DNA from: CAVQGZ01 sp964400785
GTDB lineage: Bacteria; Actinomycetota; Actinomycetes; Jiangellales; Jiangellaceae
DNA length: 64,000 nt
Reading direction: 5' to 3'
Assembly: GCA_964400785.1 (NCBI GenBank)
Contig: CAYNWB010000006.1
Location: forward strand, 1 to 64,000
Part shown: piece by piece, positions 1 through 14,491 of the stretch
How the letters are laid out: each line of letters opens with the position of its first letter
Numbering within the stretch: position 1 is the stretch's first letter
Program-made: the position numbers and the translations under genes
The notes under the pieces: model-generated
What the model was told of the DNA's origin: nothing
Database searches by the model: none
Seen by the model: the letters and a program-made list of their open reading frames with translations, nothing else

Positions 1-1
1 G

Positions 2-2374
2 GCCCTGGTGAAGAAGCTCGACAAGCTCGGTGCCACGGTGCTCGAGCTCGAACCGGGTACTGCCACCGACGAGCTGGTCACCGCCGTCGAAGGCTTCGCA
101 GCTGACGGTGCCGTCCAGGGCGTCTACTGGCTGGCCGCCATGGACGACGAGGGCAGCCTCGACAGCATGGACCTCGCCGGCTGGCGAGAAGCGTTGCGGC
201 GTCGGGTCAAGACCCTGTACGCAACCATGCGAGCGCTCTACGAGCACAACCCCTTCTTGGTCAGCGCCACACGCATGGGTGGCTACCACGGGTACAACGA
301 GTCCGGGGCGACCTCACCGATGGGTGGAGCCGTGACCGGCTTCACCAAGGCCTACCAGCGCGAGCGCTTCGAGGACAGGCCGCTGGTGAAGGCCGTCGAC
401 TTCGCGCCGAGCCGCAAGACCGCGGCTCTGGCGGACGTGCTGATCGAAGAGACGCTGCGCGACCCCGGTTGCGTCGAGGTCGGCCACGCGGACGACGCGC
501 GCTGGACCATCGGCCTCGTGGAGCGGCCGTTCCCCGCCGAGCCGCGCGAGGACGCGCTGGGGCTCTCGCCCGACACGGTCGCGCTGGTCACCGGAGCCGC
601 GGGCTCCATCGTCTCGGCGATCGTCGCCGACCTCGCCGAAGGAGCGGGCGGTGGCACGTTCCACCTGCTCGACCTGACTCCCGAGCCCGACCCCAACGAT
701 GAGAACCTGCAGGCCTACATCACCGATGTGAACGCGTTCAAGCTGCAGGTCGCTGCCGAGCTGAAGGCCAAGGGCGAGCGGGCGACACCGGTCGCCATCG
801 AGCGTGAGCTGGCCAAGTACGAGCGCTCGCAGGCCGCCCTGGCCGCCATCCAGGCGGTGCGGGACGCGGGGGGCACGGTGCGCTACCACGCGATCGACCT
901 CACCGATCCCGCCCAGGTGGCAGCCGTCGTGGACGAGATCCGCCAGCAGAGCGGACGCATCGACCTGTTGCTGCACGCCGCCGGCGCGCTGCAGGACCGT
1001 CCGCTGCCGAGCAAGGAACCACGCATGTTCGACCTCGTGGTCGACGTCAAGAGCGACGGCTGGTTCAACCTGCTCACCGCCGCTGCCGACCTGCCCATCG
1101 GCGCCACCGTCGCGTTCTCGTCGGTGGCCGGGCGCTTCGGCAACAGCGCGCAGACCGACTACGCCGCAGCGAACGACCTGCTGTGCAAGACGACGAGCGC
1201 GTTCCGCACCACCCGGCCCGGCACCCGGGGCTACGCCCTGGACTGGACGGCCTGGGGCGGCATCGGCATGGCGACGCGGGGGTCGGTCGCGAAGATCATG
1301 GAGATGGCCGGCGTCGAGATGCTGCCGCCCGAAGCAGGCGTGGCCTGGATCCGTCGCGAGATCACTGCGGGGACACCCGCCGGTGAGGTCGTCGTGGCCG
1401 GCACGCTCGGCATGATGGCCGCCGAGCCCCACGAGACGGGCGGTCTGGACATCGCCTCCCTCAGCATCGAGGGCACCGGGCCGCTGGTCGGCGAGGTCGT
1501 CTCGGCGAGCGTCCTGGACGGCATCACCGTGCGCACCACGCTCGACCCCACGGAGCAGCCGTTCCTGAACGACCACCGGATCAACGGCACGCCCGTGTTC
1601 CCCGGGGTGATGTACATGGAGGCCTTCGCCGAGGCCAGCGCCCTGCTGCTACCAGGCTGGCACGTGGTCGCCGTCGAGCACGTCGACTACCTCGGCGCGC
1701 TGAAGTTCTTCCGGGACGAGCCACGCCAGATCACCGTGACAGCCCTGGTGCGACCCGACGCCGACAACCCGGACGACCTGATCGCCGAGTGCACCCTGAG
1801 CGCCGAGCGAATGCTGCCCGGCCAGGACGCCCCGCAGCGCACGGTGCACGGCAACGGCCGGGTTCGGCTCAGCGCGACTCCGCGACCGGCTCCCACGGGG
1901 CCCAAGCCCGGCCGCAAGGCCAAGTCGTCGTTGTCGGACGAGCAGATCTACTCGGTCTACTTCCACGGCGAGGCCTACCAGGTGCTGGACTCGGTGTGGA
2001 GGGCCAAGGACGGCGCTGCCGTCGGACGCTTCGCCGACGACCTGCCGCCCAACCACGTCCCGTCCGAGAGTCCACTGCTGGTCGGGCCGCGACTGGCCGA
2101 GCTCTGCTTCCAGACCGCCGGCATGGAGGAGATGGGCAGAGAGGGCAAGAACGCCCTGCCGCTGCACGTCGGTAGCTGGCAGGTCTTCGGGACCCCGACC
2201 GAGGACGGCCCGCTGACCTGCACCGCGCGACCCACCGACAACGGTTTCGACTGCCTGGTGCAGACGAATGACGGCACAGTGGTGGCACACATGTCCGAGT
2301 ACTGGACTGTCGTGACGCCCGATCCCCTGCCGGAGGACGAAGCGGCGTTGCTCGCCGGAGTCATGGCGAACTAG
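2..2374 (+). CDS. PfaA-like iterative polyketide/fatty acid synthase, C-terminal KR-DH part (5' truncated)
   Basis: This is the 3' end of a large multidomain synthase; the reading frame is open back to base 2, so the GTG at 8 is probably an internal codon. Counting that codon as residue 1, residues 1-190 look like the structural half of a ketoreductase. A catalytic Rossmann half follows: TGAAGSI near 195, SSVAG, and YAAAN with Tyr385. A charged helical insert near 235-290 is typical of ketoreductases in PfaA-type polyunsaturated fatty acid synthases. A hotdog dehydratase follows with His523 in an HxxxGxxxxP motif (HRINGTPVFP). The enzyme would reduce and dehydrate beta-keto intermediates on a carrier protein. 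KS, AT and ACP domains must lie upstream, outside the window. The carboxylase gene begins 11 bp downstream, so the two are surely co-transcribed. The product is unknown. Confidence 0.85.
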   Translation, partial: ALVKKLDKLGATVLELEPGTATDELVTAVEGFAADGAVQGVYWLAAMDDEGSLDSMDLAGWREALRRRVKTLYATMRALYEHNPFLVSATRMGGYHGYNESGATSPMGGAVTGFTKAYQRERFEDRPLVKAVDFAPSRKTAALADVLIEETLRDPGCVEVGHADDARWTIGLVERPFPAEPREDALGLSPDTVALVTGAAGSIVSAIVADLAEGAGGGTFHLLDLTPEPDPNDENLQAYITDVNAFKLQVAAELKAKGERATPVAIERELAKYERSQAALAAIQAVRDAGGTVRYHAIDLTDPAQVAAVVDEIRQQSGRIDLLLHAAGALQDRPLPSKEPRMFDLVVDVKSDGWFNLLTAAADLPIGATVAFSSVAGRFGNSAQTDYAAANDLLCKTTSAFRTTRPGTRGYALDWTAWGGIGMATRGSVAKIMEMAGVEMLPPEAGVAWIRREITAGTPAGEVVVAGTLGMMAAEPHETGGLDIASLSIEGTGPLVGEVVSASVLDGITVRTTLDPTEQPFLNDHRINGTPVFPGVMYMEAFAEASALLLPGWHVVAVEHVDYLGALKFFRDEPRQITVTALVRPDADNPDDLIAECTLSAERMLPGQDAPQRTVHGNGRVRLSATPRPAPTGPKPGRKAKSSLSDEQIYSVYFHGEAYQVLDSVWRAKDGAAVGRFADDLPPNHVPSESPLLVGPRLAELCFQTAGMEEMGREGKNALPLHVGSWQVFGTPTEDGPLTCTARPTDNGFDCLVQTNDGTVVAHMSEYWTVVTPDPLPEDEAALLAGVMAN

Positions 2375-2385
2375 AAGGAGCATTG

Positions 2386-7938
<5,553 letters not shown>

Positions 7939-7959
7939 CGGTGGGCTCATGGGCAACGT

Positions 7960-10386
7960 CTACAGCGTCCGCTGCCGAACGACGGCTGCGATGTCGAGTC
8001 TGCGGACGGCACGCAGCCCGGGCAGCTGGGACAGCAGCGCGACCGCGACGACGGCGAGCGCGGTCCAGACCGCCGTCCAGGGGTTCATGTCGAGGTCGAA
8101 GGAGAACAGGTCGGAGGAGAAGCTCGTCATGAACACCGCGGCGCTCAGGTAGCCCACGGCCAGACCGATCGGAAGTCCGATGGCGGTCAGCAGCAGGGTC
8201 TCCGTCGTGATCATCCGGCTCACCTGACGCGCCGACACCCCGCTGGCACGCATGGTGGCGAGCTCGGCTGCCCGCTCCGAGATCGTCGCCACGATCATGT
8301 TGAAGATCAGCGCGAACGCCAGTACGCCGCCGAGTACCAGCATCACACCGATGAACGCGTAGAACAGCGCGAAGTACTGCTCGAAGACGTCACGCAGCGC
8401 CGTCGTGCTGACCACGGCGACCACGCCCGGCTCGTCGAGCAGTCGCGCCCGTACCTGCTCGCTCGACGCAGTGGGGCTGTACCGGACGAAGGCCGAGGTC
8501 ACGGCGGGCGCGTCGAGGGCAGCAGCGCTCGCACCAGCAGCCTCCAGCTCCTCTCGGAGCCACCCTCGAGCAGCGTAGGCGTAGGTGCCGAGCGGCTCGT
8601 CGACGAAACCGCTCACGCTCGTGCGTACCGAGGCCCGGAGCGCGGGCACCGTCACCGTCACCGCATCGCCCGCCTGCACCCCGAGGATCTCGCGTGCCGC
8701 CTGACCGACGAGCAGGCCAGAGCTCGGCAGGTCGACCGGCCGGCCGTCCTCGCCGATGAAGCCGTGCATCACGGTGCCGCGCTCCAGCCCTTGCATCTGG
8801 GTGGCGTACAGGTCTGCCTCGGTCTGCAGGGATATGTCGAGCACCAAGGCCGGCTCTGCCGCCGCGACTCCGTCCACGCCGGCCAGGGCGTCGACCTCGG
8901 CGTCGTTCATCGGCACCTGCAGGTACACCTGCGCGCTGTTCGTGCTCACCACGTCGAACTGCTTGGCCATGAGCCGGTCGACAGTGTCGATCATCCCCCA
9001 CGACGTGAGTACCAGCACGATCGCCAGAGCCACGCCGACAACCGTGGACGCGCTGCGAGCTCGGTGGCGACCCACACCGCGTAGGGCGATCCGGTAGCGC
9101 ACCGGGAGCCGACGCAGCATCGGGACCAGGCGCTCCACACGACTGTCACGCGTACCTGGCCGGTCGCCGACCTCACCTCGCATGGCCATCGCTGGGGGTA
9201 CCCGCACCGCCCCACGCGCCGGCGCCCAGGACGCCCCCACGCCCATGACCAGGCCGAACGTCAGACCGATGATGGGAGTGGTCCAGTACCACCGCACCAC
9301 CGTGTCGGGGATGGACAACAGCTGCGTGTAGGTCGACGTGATCCAGGCGCCCAGGGGCACACCGAGCACCACGCCGAGGGCAGCGCCGAGCACGCCGAGC
9401 ACCAGTCCGTAGCTGCGGTAGTGACGCAGCACGTCGCGTCGGCTCAGGCCGCTTGCCAGCAGCACTCCGATCTGGCCCCGCTGGGTGGCCACGAAGCGGT
9501 TCAGAAGGATGAACGTGGCGAGCCCGGCACCGCTGAGGAACAGCGCCGGGAACATGAACGAGAGCTCACCGAACGCCGTGAGGTCCTCGTCCAGCGCGGC
9601 GTTCGACGGCTGCTGCGCCTTCGTCATGATGTCTGCCGCGCCCGCATCGCGAGCCTGGGCGGAGAGCTCCTGATCCAGCACGTCGCTCGGTGCGCCGACG
9701 TCGTAGCTGATGAGGGTCTGCTCGACCAGGGTTCCGGTGGGTGCCTGGGCGACCAGCTCGTTGGAGGCGAAGACGACGCCGAACTCATCGGGCGTGGTGA
9801 TCACCTGCTGCCGGTCGGCAGCCGGCCAGAGGTACTCAGGGCTCGCCACCACGCCGCGGATCGTCAGTGTCCGAGGTCCATCGGCCAGCAGCACCTGCAG
9901 CGTGTCGCCCGCAGCGACGCCGAAGTGGTCAGCCATGTGCTTCTCGACCAGCACTCCCTGGGGATCGGTCTCGTCGAGCGGGTCGCCTGAGAGCGTCTCG
10001 ACGCGACCGACAGCGGGTTGTGCATCGGACGGCAGGCCGACCAGGCGACCCACGAGGGTCCACTGGCCGGCGTCCGCCGACACCACCAGCGGCAGGTCGG
10101 CCTGCAGCCGTCGTGTCACGCCGTCGACACCCTCGGTGCTCTGCGCGGTGGCCGCGACCCTCGCCTGCTCCCCACCGCTCACGGTCAGGTCTGCGAGAAC
10201 GAGGTCGGCGTAGGTCCGCTCGTAGGAGGCCGTCAGGTTGCGGAAGGCGTCGTAGGAGGCCGCGAACAGCATCACACCGAGCATGACGGTGATCACGACA
10301 GCGACGGCCTGCGGACGCGATGCCCGCAGGTCGCGACGCAGCTTGCGCCTCAGGATCGGGGTGGCACCGTGTCGCGTGGCAGTCAC
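7960..10386 (-). CDS. FtsX/MacB-type ABC transporter permease
   Basis: This protein of about 808 residues has a cytoplasmic N-terminus, a first transmembrane segment (VAVVITVMLGVMLFAASY) and a large extracytoplasmic domain. A first FtsX helix bundle, a second large extracytoplasmic domain and a C-terminal FtsX bundle follow. That is the two-repeat layout of actinobacterial MacB/LolC-like permeases. Such proteins couple ATP hydrolysis to mechanical transfer of lipids, peptides or siderophores at the cell envelope. GTG 10386 overlaps the stop of the ATPase gene in a GTGA arrangement, so that start is chosen and the two subunits are translationally coupled. The gene converges with the carboxylase with only 21 bp between. 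Export of the product made by the neighbouring synthase is an inference from position. Confidence 0.85.
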   Translation of the reverse strand: MTATRHGATPILRRKLRRDLRASRPQAVAVVITVMLGVMLFAASYDAFRNLTASYERTYADLVLADLTVSGGEQARVAATAQSTEGVDGVTRRLQADLPLVVSADAGQWTLVGRLVGLPSDAQPAVGRVETLSGDPLDETDPQGVLVEKHMADHFGVAAGDTLQVLLADGPRTLTIRGVVASPEYLWPAADRQQVITTPDEFGVVFASNELVAQAPTGTLVEQTLISYDVGAPSDVLDQELSAQARDAGAADIMTKAQQPSNAALDEDLTAFGELSFMFPALFLSGAGLATFILLNRFVATQRGQIGVLLASGLSRRDVLRHYRSYGLVLGVLGAALGVVLGVPLGAWITSTYTQLLSIPDTVVRWYWTTPIIGLTFGLVMGVGASWAPARGAVRVPPAMAMRGEVGDRPGTRDSRVERLVPMLRRLPVRYRIALRGVGRHRARSASTVVGVALAIVLVLTSWGMIDTVDRLMAKQFDVVSTNSAQVYLQVPMNDAEVDALAGVDGVAAAEPALVLDISLQTEADLYATQMQGLERGTVMHGFIGEDGRPVDLPSSGLLVGQAAREILGVQAGDAVTVTVPALRASVRTSVSGFVDEPLGTYAYAARGWLREELEAAGASAAALDAPAVTSAFVRYSPTASSEQVRARLLDEPGVVAVVSTTALRDVFEQYFALFYAFIGVMLVLGGVLAFALIFNMIVATISERAAELATMRASGVSARQVSRMITTETLLLTAIGLPIGLAVGYLSAAVFMTSFSSDLFSFDLDMNPWTAVWTALAVVAVALLSQLPGLRAVRRLDIAAVVRQRTL

Positions 10387-11090
10387 CACACCAGCTCCTG
10401 CGCCGGCAGAGGGTCGTGCTGCTCGGCGTCGTCGACGATGCTGCCGTCGGACAGGCGCAGCACCCGCGTGGCCATCCTGGCGATGGCTGAGTTGTGGGTG
10501 ACGCACACGACGGTTCGCCCGTCACGGGACAGGTCGGACAGCACTCCCAGCACCTCGCGGCCATGGTCGAGGTCGAGCGCCCCGGTTGGCTCGTCGCACA
10601 GCAGCACCGCGGGCTGCTTCACGATGGCACGCGCGATGGCGACCCGTTGCTGCTGTCCGCCGGAGAGCTGACCGGGGAAGGCCGTGGCGCGGTCAACGAT
10701 GCCCACGCGATCGAGAGCGGCCAGTGCACGCTGCTCGCCGTTCGGACCGGTGATCTCGGCGATGAGCTGAACGTTCTCCAACGCGGTGAGGCTCGGTACC
10801 AGGTTGTAGAGCTGGAACACGAACCCGACCTCACGCCGCCGGTACTCGGTACGACCGTGCTCGTCGAGCACGGCCAGGTCGTGCCCGGCCACCTCAAGCC
10901 GTCCTGACGTCGGTTGTTCGATCGCCCCGATCAGGTTGAGTGTCGTCGTCTTGCCGGACCCGCTCGCGCCGAGCAAGACGACGAACTCGCCAGGCGCGAC
11001 AGAGAAGGACACACCGTCGACGGCATGCACCAACGTGTCGCCCGAGCCGTACGTCTTGCGCAGGTCCTGCACCGTGATCGCGGCGTGCAT
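10383..11090 (-). CDS. ABC transporter ATP-binding protein (MacB/LolD type)
   Basis: This is a 235-residue nucleotide-binding subunit. It has Walker A GASGSGKTT, a Q-loop in the FVFQLYNLVPSLT segment typical of MacB/LolD proteins, the signature LSGGQQQRV, Walker B LLCDEPTGALD and the switch histidine in VTHN. It powers the FtsX-type permease encoded immediately downstream. The start is ATG 11090; a GTG lies one codon upstream. Substrate is not determined, but this ATPase subfamily works with mechanotransmitter permeases rather than channel-type exporters. Confidence 0.92.
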   Translation of the reverse strand: MHAAITVQDLRKTYGSGDTLVHAVDGVSFSVAPGEFVVLLGASGSGKTTTLNLIGAIEQPTSGRLEVAGHDLAVLDEHGRTEYRRREVGFVFQLYNLVPSLTALENVQLIAEITGPNGEQRALAALDRVGIVDRATAFPGQLSGGQQQRVAIARAIVKQPAVLLCDEPTGALDLDHGREVLGVLSDLSRDGRTVVCVTHNSAIARMATRVLRLSDGSIVDDAEQHDPLPAQELVW

Positions 11091-11141
11091 CACTTCGGTC
11101 TAGTCGTGCTTCGAGCGGCTCGCCAGAGGTCCGTGGTCCCG

Positions 11142-11903
11142 TCAGTCCACCAAGGGCTGCGCCATCCAGGAGTGCACCGGGGTGGCCGTGCGCAGCGCGG
11201 ACGGGGACTCCAGGGCCACGGGGGCTGGGCCCGGTTCGGAGTAGCAGACCGACAGCAGCCACGCCCCATCCCGCAGCCACCATCCCGGGAAGACGGCCCG
11301 TCCCTGTGCGTGCGTGCTCAGCACGCGCAGGCCCGACCACTCACCGTGCCGGTCGCTAGCCGCGTCGTCCAGATGCACCTCGACACTGCGGGTGTCGCGA
11401 CGCAGGCCGGTGCGCAGCACCTTCAGCGCACTCTCCTTGGCCGACCAGAACAGGTTGGCCAGCACCTGCCGCTGCTCCTGCGTCGCGGCCTGCGCCACGA
11501 CCTGCTGCTCGCCCGGGGTCAGGAAGTCGCGGACGAACCCGTCCGAGCGCGGCTCGACGAGCTCGACGTCGCAGCCCACCGCGCCGAGGTCGGAGCCGAC
11601 GAGGCAGACACCCCAGCCGGCACGGTCGGTGAGCGAGACGTCCAGGCCCAACGGTTCGCCGTCCACCTCGACGTACGGCGCACCGGTGAGCCGGTTCGGC
11701 ACCGCCACCCGCGCGAGCGTCGCCACGTCGACGGGCCACCCGAGGGTGGCCAGCACCGCGTGCTTGGCGCTCAGGCGCCGCACGAGGTACTCGGTACGGC
11801 GCTTGGTGAAGCGCATCGAGGTGGCGCGCCGGTGCTCGTAGGGGGTCAGCCAGTCCAGCGAGCCGGGCAGGTGCGGCTCACCGCGAGCCAGCCAGCGCAC
11901 GAG
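11142..11903 (-). CDS. 4'-phosphopantetheinyl transferase (Sfp/AcpT superfamily)
   Basis: This enzyme of about 253 residues would move phosphopantetheine from CoA to the conserved serine of acyl carrier domains. The family core is visible: GAVGCDVELVEPR (Mg-binding Asp/Glu) and FWSAKESALKVLRTGL (WxxKEAxxK-type motif). The N-terminal segment LDWLTPYEHRRATSMRFTKRR matches the usual DERxRAxRFxxxxDR region. GTG 11903 is preceded by GGAGG at nine bases and is preferred over longer starts that overlap the peptidase gene. Sfp-type transferases often accompany polyketide synthases, and the truncated synthase at the left end needs one. The gene lies 13 bp after the M13 peptidase gene and may share its transcript. 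Confidence 0.88.
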   Translation of the reverse strand, partial: LVRWLARGEPHLPGSLDWLTPYEHRRATSMRFTKRRTEYLVRRLSAKHAVLATLGWPVDVATLARVAVPNRLTGAPYVEVDGEPLGLDVSLTDRAGWGVCLVGSDLGAVGCDVELVEPRSDGFVRDFLTPGEQQVVAQAATQEQRQVLANLFWSAKESALKVLRTGLRRDTRSVEVHLDDAASDRHGEWSGLRVLSTHAQGRAVFPGWWLRDGAWLLSVCYSEPGPAPVALESPSALRTATPVHSWMAQPLVD

Positions 11904-11916
11904 CGGTCGCCTCCCG

Positions 11917-13869
11917 CTACCAGATGCTGACGCGATCGGCGGGATCCATCCAGAGCCCGTCACCCTCGGCAGTGCCGAACGCCTCATGGAACTCAGGCAC
12001 GTTGCGCACCGTGCCGTTGCAGCGGAACTCCGGGGGGCTGTGCGGGTCGATCGAGAGCAGCCGGATCGCCTCCTCCGGTCGCGACTTCTCTCGCCACACC
12101 TGGGCCCATCCGAACATCAGCCGCTGCATGCCCGACATGCCATCGATCACGGGCGGCTGCTCACCACCGAGGGCGATGCGGTAGGCGTGGGCCGAGATGG
12201 CCAGCCCACCGAGGTCGCCGATGTTCTCCCCCACCGTCAGGGCGCCGTTGACGTGATGGCCCGGGGTGTCGTCGGGCTCGTAGGCGTCGTACTGCGTCAC
12301 GAGTGCCGCCGCACGGGTCTCGAACTCGGCCCGGTCGTCGTCGGTCCACCAGTTCTCGAGGTTGCCGACACCGTCGTACTTCGACCCCTGGTCGTCGAAG
12401 CCGTGCCCGATCTCGTGGCCGATGACGGCTCCGATACCGCCGTAGTTGGCCGCGTCGTCGGCGTCGGGGTCGAAGAAGGGCGGCTGCAGGATCGCCGCCG
12501 GGAAGACGATCTCGTTCATGCCCGGGTTGTAGTAGGCGTTGACGGTCTGGGGTGTCATGAACCACTCGCCGCGGTCGACCGGCGACCCGACCTTGCCCAG
12601 CTGCCGGTCGGTCTCGAACGCAGCGGCGCGGGCGACGTTGCCGAGCAGGTCACCAGGCACGACCCGCAGGGCGGAGTAGTCACGCCACGTCTGCGGGTAC
12701 CCGATCTTCGGCGTGAACGCCTCCAGCTTGGCCAGGGCACGGTCGCGCGTGTCGGGCGTCATCCAGCCCAGCATGCTGATGCGCTGCCGGTAGGCCTCGA
12801 CGAGGGTGTCGACGAGGTGCTCCATGCGCTGCTTGGCGTGCGGCGGGAAGTGCTCGGCGACGTAGAGCCGGCCCAGGGCCTCGCCGAGCACCGACTCGAC
12901 CAGGGCCACGCCGCGCTTCCACCGCTCACGGATCTGCGGCACCCCGGACAGCGTGCGTCCGTAGAAGTCGAAGTTCTCCGCGACGAACGCCTCGCTGAGG
13001 TAGGGCGCAGCCGCATGGACGACCTTCCACCGCAGCCACGTCTTCCACGCGTCGAGGTCGACCGCCACCAGCTCGTCGGACAGTGCAGAGAAGAAGCTGG
13101 GTTGGCGCACGACAACCTCGGCCAGCGCGCCGTCTGCCCCGCCGACGCCGTCCAACCAGACGTCCCAGCCGACGCTCGGCGCCAGCTGCTCCAGAGCGTC
13201 GCGCTCGAGCAGGTTGTAGGTCGCCATGACGTCGCGGGTGCGCACCCTGTCCCAGTGAGCGGTGGCCAGCCGGGTCTCGACCTCCATCACCCGGTGGGCC
13301 TCGTCCGAGCCCCCGCATCCGGCCAGCCCGAGCATGCGCTCGACGTGGTCCAGATAGTCGGCGCGGATCTGTGCGAAGCGCTCGTCGGCGTAGTACGACT
13401 CGTCCGGCAGGCCCAGCCCACCCTGGTTCAGGTACACGAGGTAGCGCGTCGAGTCCGCCTGGTCGGTGTCGACGAAGCTGCCGAAGAGCCCCGGGGTCCC
13501 CCCTCGCTCCAAGCGCCCGACCAGAGTGACGAAGCCCGACAGGTCGTCGACAGCGTCCACCTGTGCCAGCACCGGGGCCAACGGCGTGCCGCCGAGCTGC
13601 TCGACCTGCTCGGTGTGCATGAAGTCGCGATACAGGTCGGCGATCTTCTGCTCGTCGCTGCCGCTCTCCCACGACCCAGCCGCCACCCGCTCCACGATGG
13701 CGCGCAGGTGGTGCTCGGCCTCGTCGCGCAGCCTCATGAACTCGCCGTACCGGGCCTTGTCCGCCGGTATCTCGGCCTGCTCCAGCCACCGTCCGTTGAC
13801 GTGGCGGAACAGGTCGTCCTGGGGGCGGACGGACTCGTCGACGTAGCGCAGATCGATGCCAGACCTCAC
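11917..13869 (-). CDS. M13 family zinc metallopeptidase (Zmp1/PepO-like)
   Basis: This is a 650-residue neprilysin-like peptidase, close in length to mycobacterial Zmp1. It begins with the usual segment around residues 1-30 (YVDESVRPQDDLFRHVNGRW). It carries the HEIGH zinc motif (His485), the downstream GENIGDLGG motif with the third zinc ligand, and the substrate-strand segment NAYYNPGMNEIVFPAA. It ends in IW rather than the CxxW of mammalian M13 enzymes, as in Zmp1. No signal peptide is visible; mycobacterial Zmp1 also lacks a classical one. GTG 13869 starts the recognisable family sequence, whereas further upstream the frame runs into the stress-protein gene. The peptide substrate is unknown. 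Confidence 0.92.
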   Translation of the reverse strand: MRSGIDLRYVDESVRPQDDLFRHVNGRWLEQAEIPADKARYGEFMRLRDEAEHHLRAIVERVAAGSWESGSDEQKIADLYRDFMHTEQVEQLGGTPLAPVLAQVDAVDDLSGFVTLVGRLERGGTPGLFGSFVDTDQADSTRYLVYLNQGGLGLPDESYYADERFAQIRADYLDHVERMLGLAGCGGSDEAHRVMEVETRLATAHWDRVRTRDVMATYNLLERDALEQLAPSVGWDVWLDGVGGADGALAEVVVRQPSFFSALSDELVAVDLDAWKTWLRWKVVHAAAPYLSEAFVAENFDFYGRTLSGVPQIRERWKRGVALVESVLGEALGRLYVAEHFPPHAKQRMEHLVDTLVEAYRQRISMLGWMTPDTRDRALAKLEAFTPKIGYPQTWRDYSALRVVPGDLLGNVARAAAFETDRQLGKVGSPVDRGEWFMTPQTVNAYYNPGMNEIVFPAAILQPPFFDPDADDAANYGGIGAVIGHEIGHGFDDQGSKYDGVGNLENWWTDDDRAEFETRAAALVTQYDAYEPDDTPGHHVNGALTVGENIGDLGGLAISAHAYRIALGGEQPPVIDGMSGMQRLMFGWAQVWREKSRPEEAIRLLSIDPHSPPEFRCNGTVRNVPEFHEAFGTAEGDGLWMDPADRVSIW

Positions 13870-13882
13870 GCCCCCAACTGTG

Positions 13883-14314
13883 TCACGCCGCAGCGCCACG
13901 CAGCACGATGACCGGGCAGGGAGCGTGGTGCACGCAGTACGAGGCCACCGACCCCAGGTGCATCCCGGGCAGCTCGCCTCGTCCGTGCGTGCCCACCACC
14001 AGCAGGTCGGCGCCGCGCGCGGCATGCGTCAGCACATGAGCCGGCCGGCCCTCGACGGCGCGCGCGTGCACGACGACAGGCGGCTCGTCGCCGAGCACCT
14101 CCTCCAACGTCTCCTCCAACGTCCGGACGGCGTGGTCGGCGTAGTCGGACTCGCTCGCCGTGGGCAGCAGCATGATCGTCACCGGCACCTCCCAGGCCGT
14201 GATCGCGTCGACCTCTCCGCCCGTGCGCTCCGCCTGCGCGACCGCCCACCGCAGGGCCTGCTTGCAGTCGGGTGACCCGTCGATCCCGACGACGATGCGC
14301 TCTGTCGCACCCAT
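13883..14314 (-). CDS. Universal stress protein (UspA domain)
   Basis: This is a single-domain, 143-residue Usp protein. It starts with RIVVGIDGSPDCKQALRWA and has the ATP-binding signature G-x2-G-x9-G-S at GTHGRGELPGMHLGSVAS, so it belongs to the nucleotide-binding class. ATG 14314 follows a GGAGG sequence at a suitable distance. It is divergent from pflB, sharing a 177-bp intergenic region. Actinobacterial Usp genes are often induced by hypoxia, which fits a neighbour encoding an oxygen-sensitive glycyl radical enzyme. That link is inference. Confidence 0.92.
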   Translation of the reverse strand: MGATERIVVGIDGSPDCKQALRWAVAQAERTGGEVDAITAWEVPVTIMLLPTASESDYADHAVRTLEETLEEVLGDEPPVVVHARAVEGRPAHVLTHAARGADLLVVGTHGRGELPGMHLGSVASYCVHHAPCPVIVLRGAAA

Positions 14315-14491
14315 GACCCGCCTCCGTTCCTCACCTCCAGTCGACTCGTCAACCGTCCCGGGGTCCAGGGACGTCCTACCGGGCGGGAGCGGACCATTGG
14401 CGGGAGTACCGGGCACGGCAATGAGGCATGCTTGTTCCTGAGCAGTCCGCACTGCTCACGACTGTGCCACGACCACGACCGAGGACGATCC

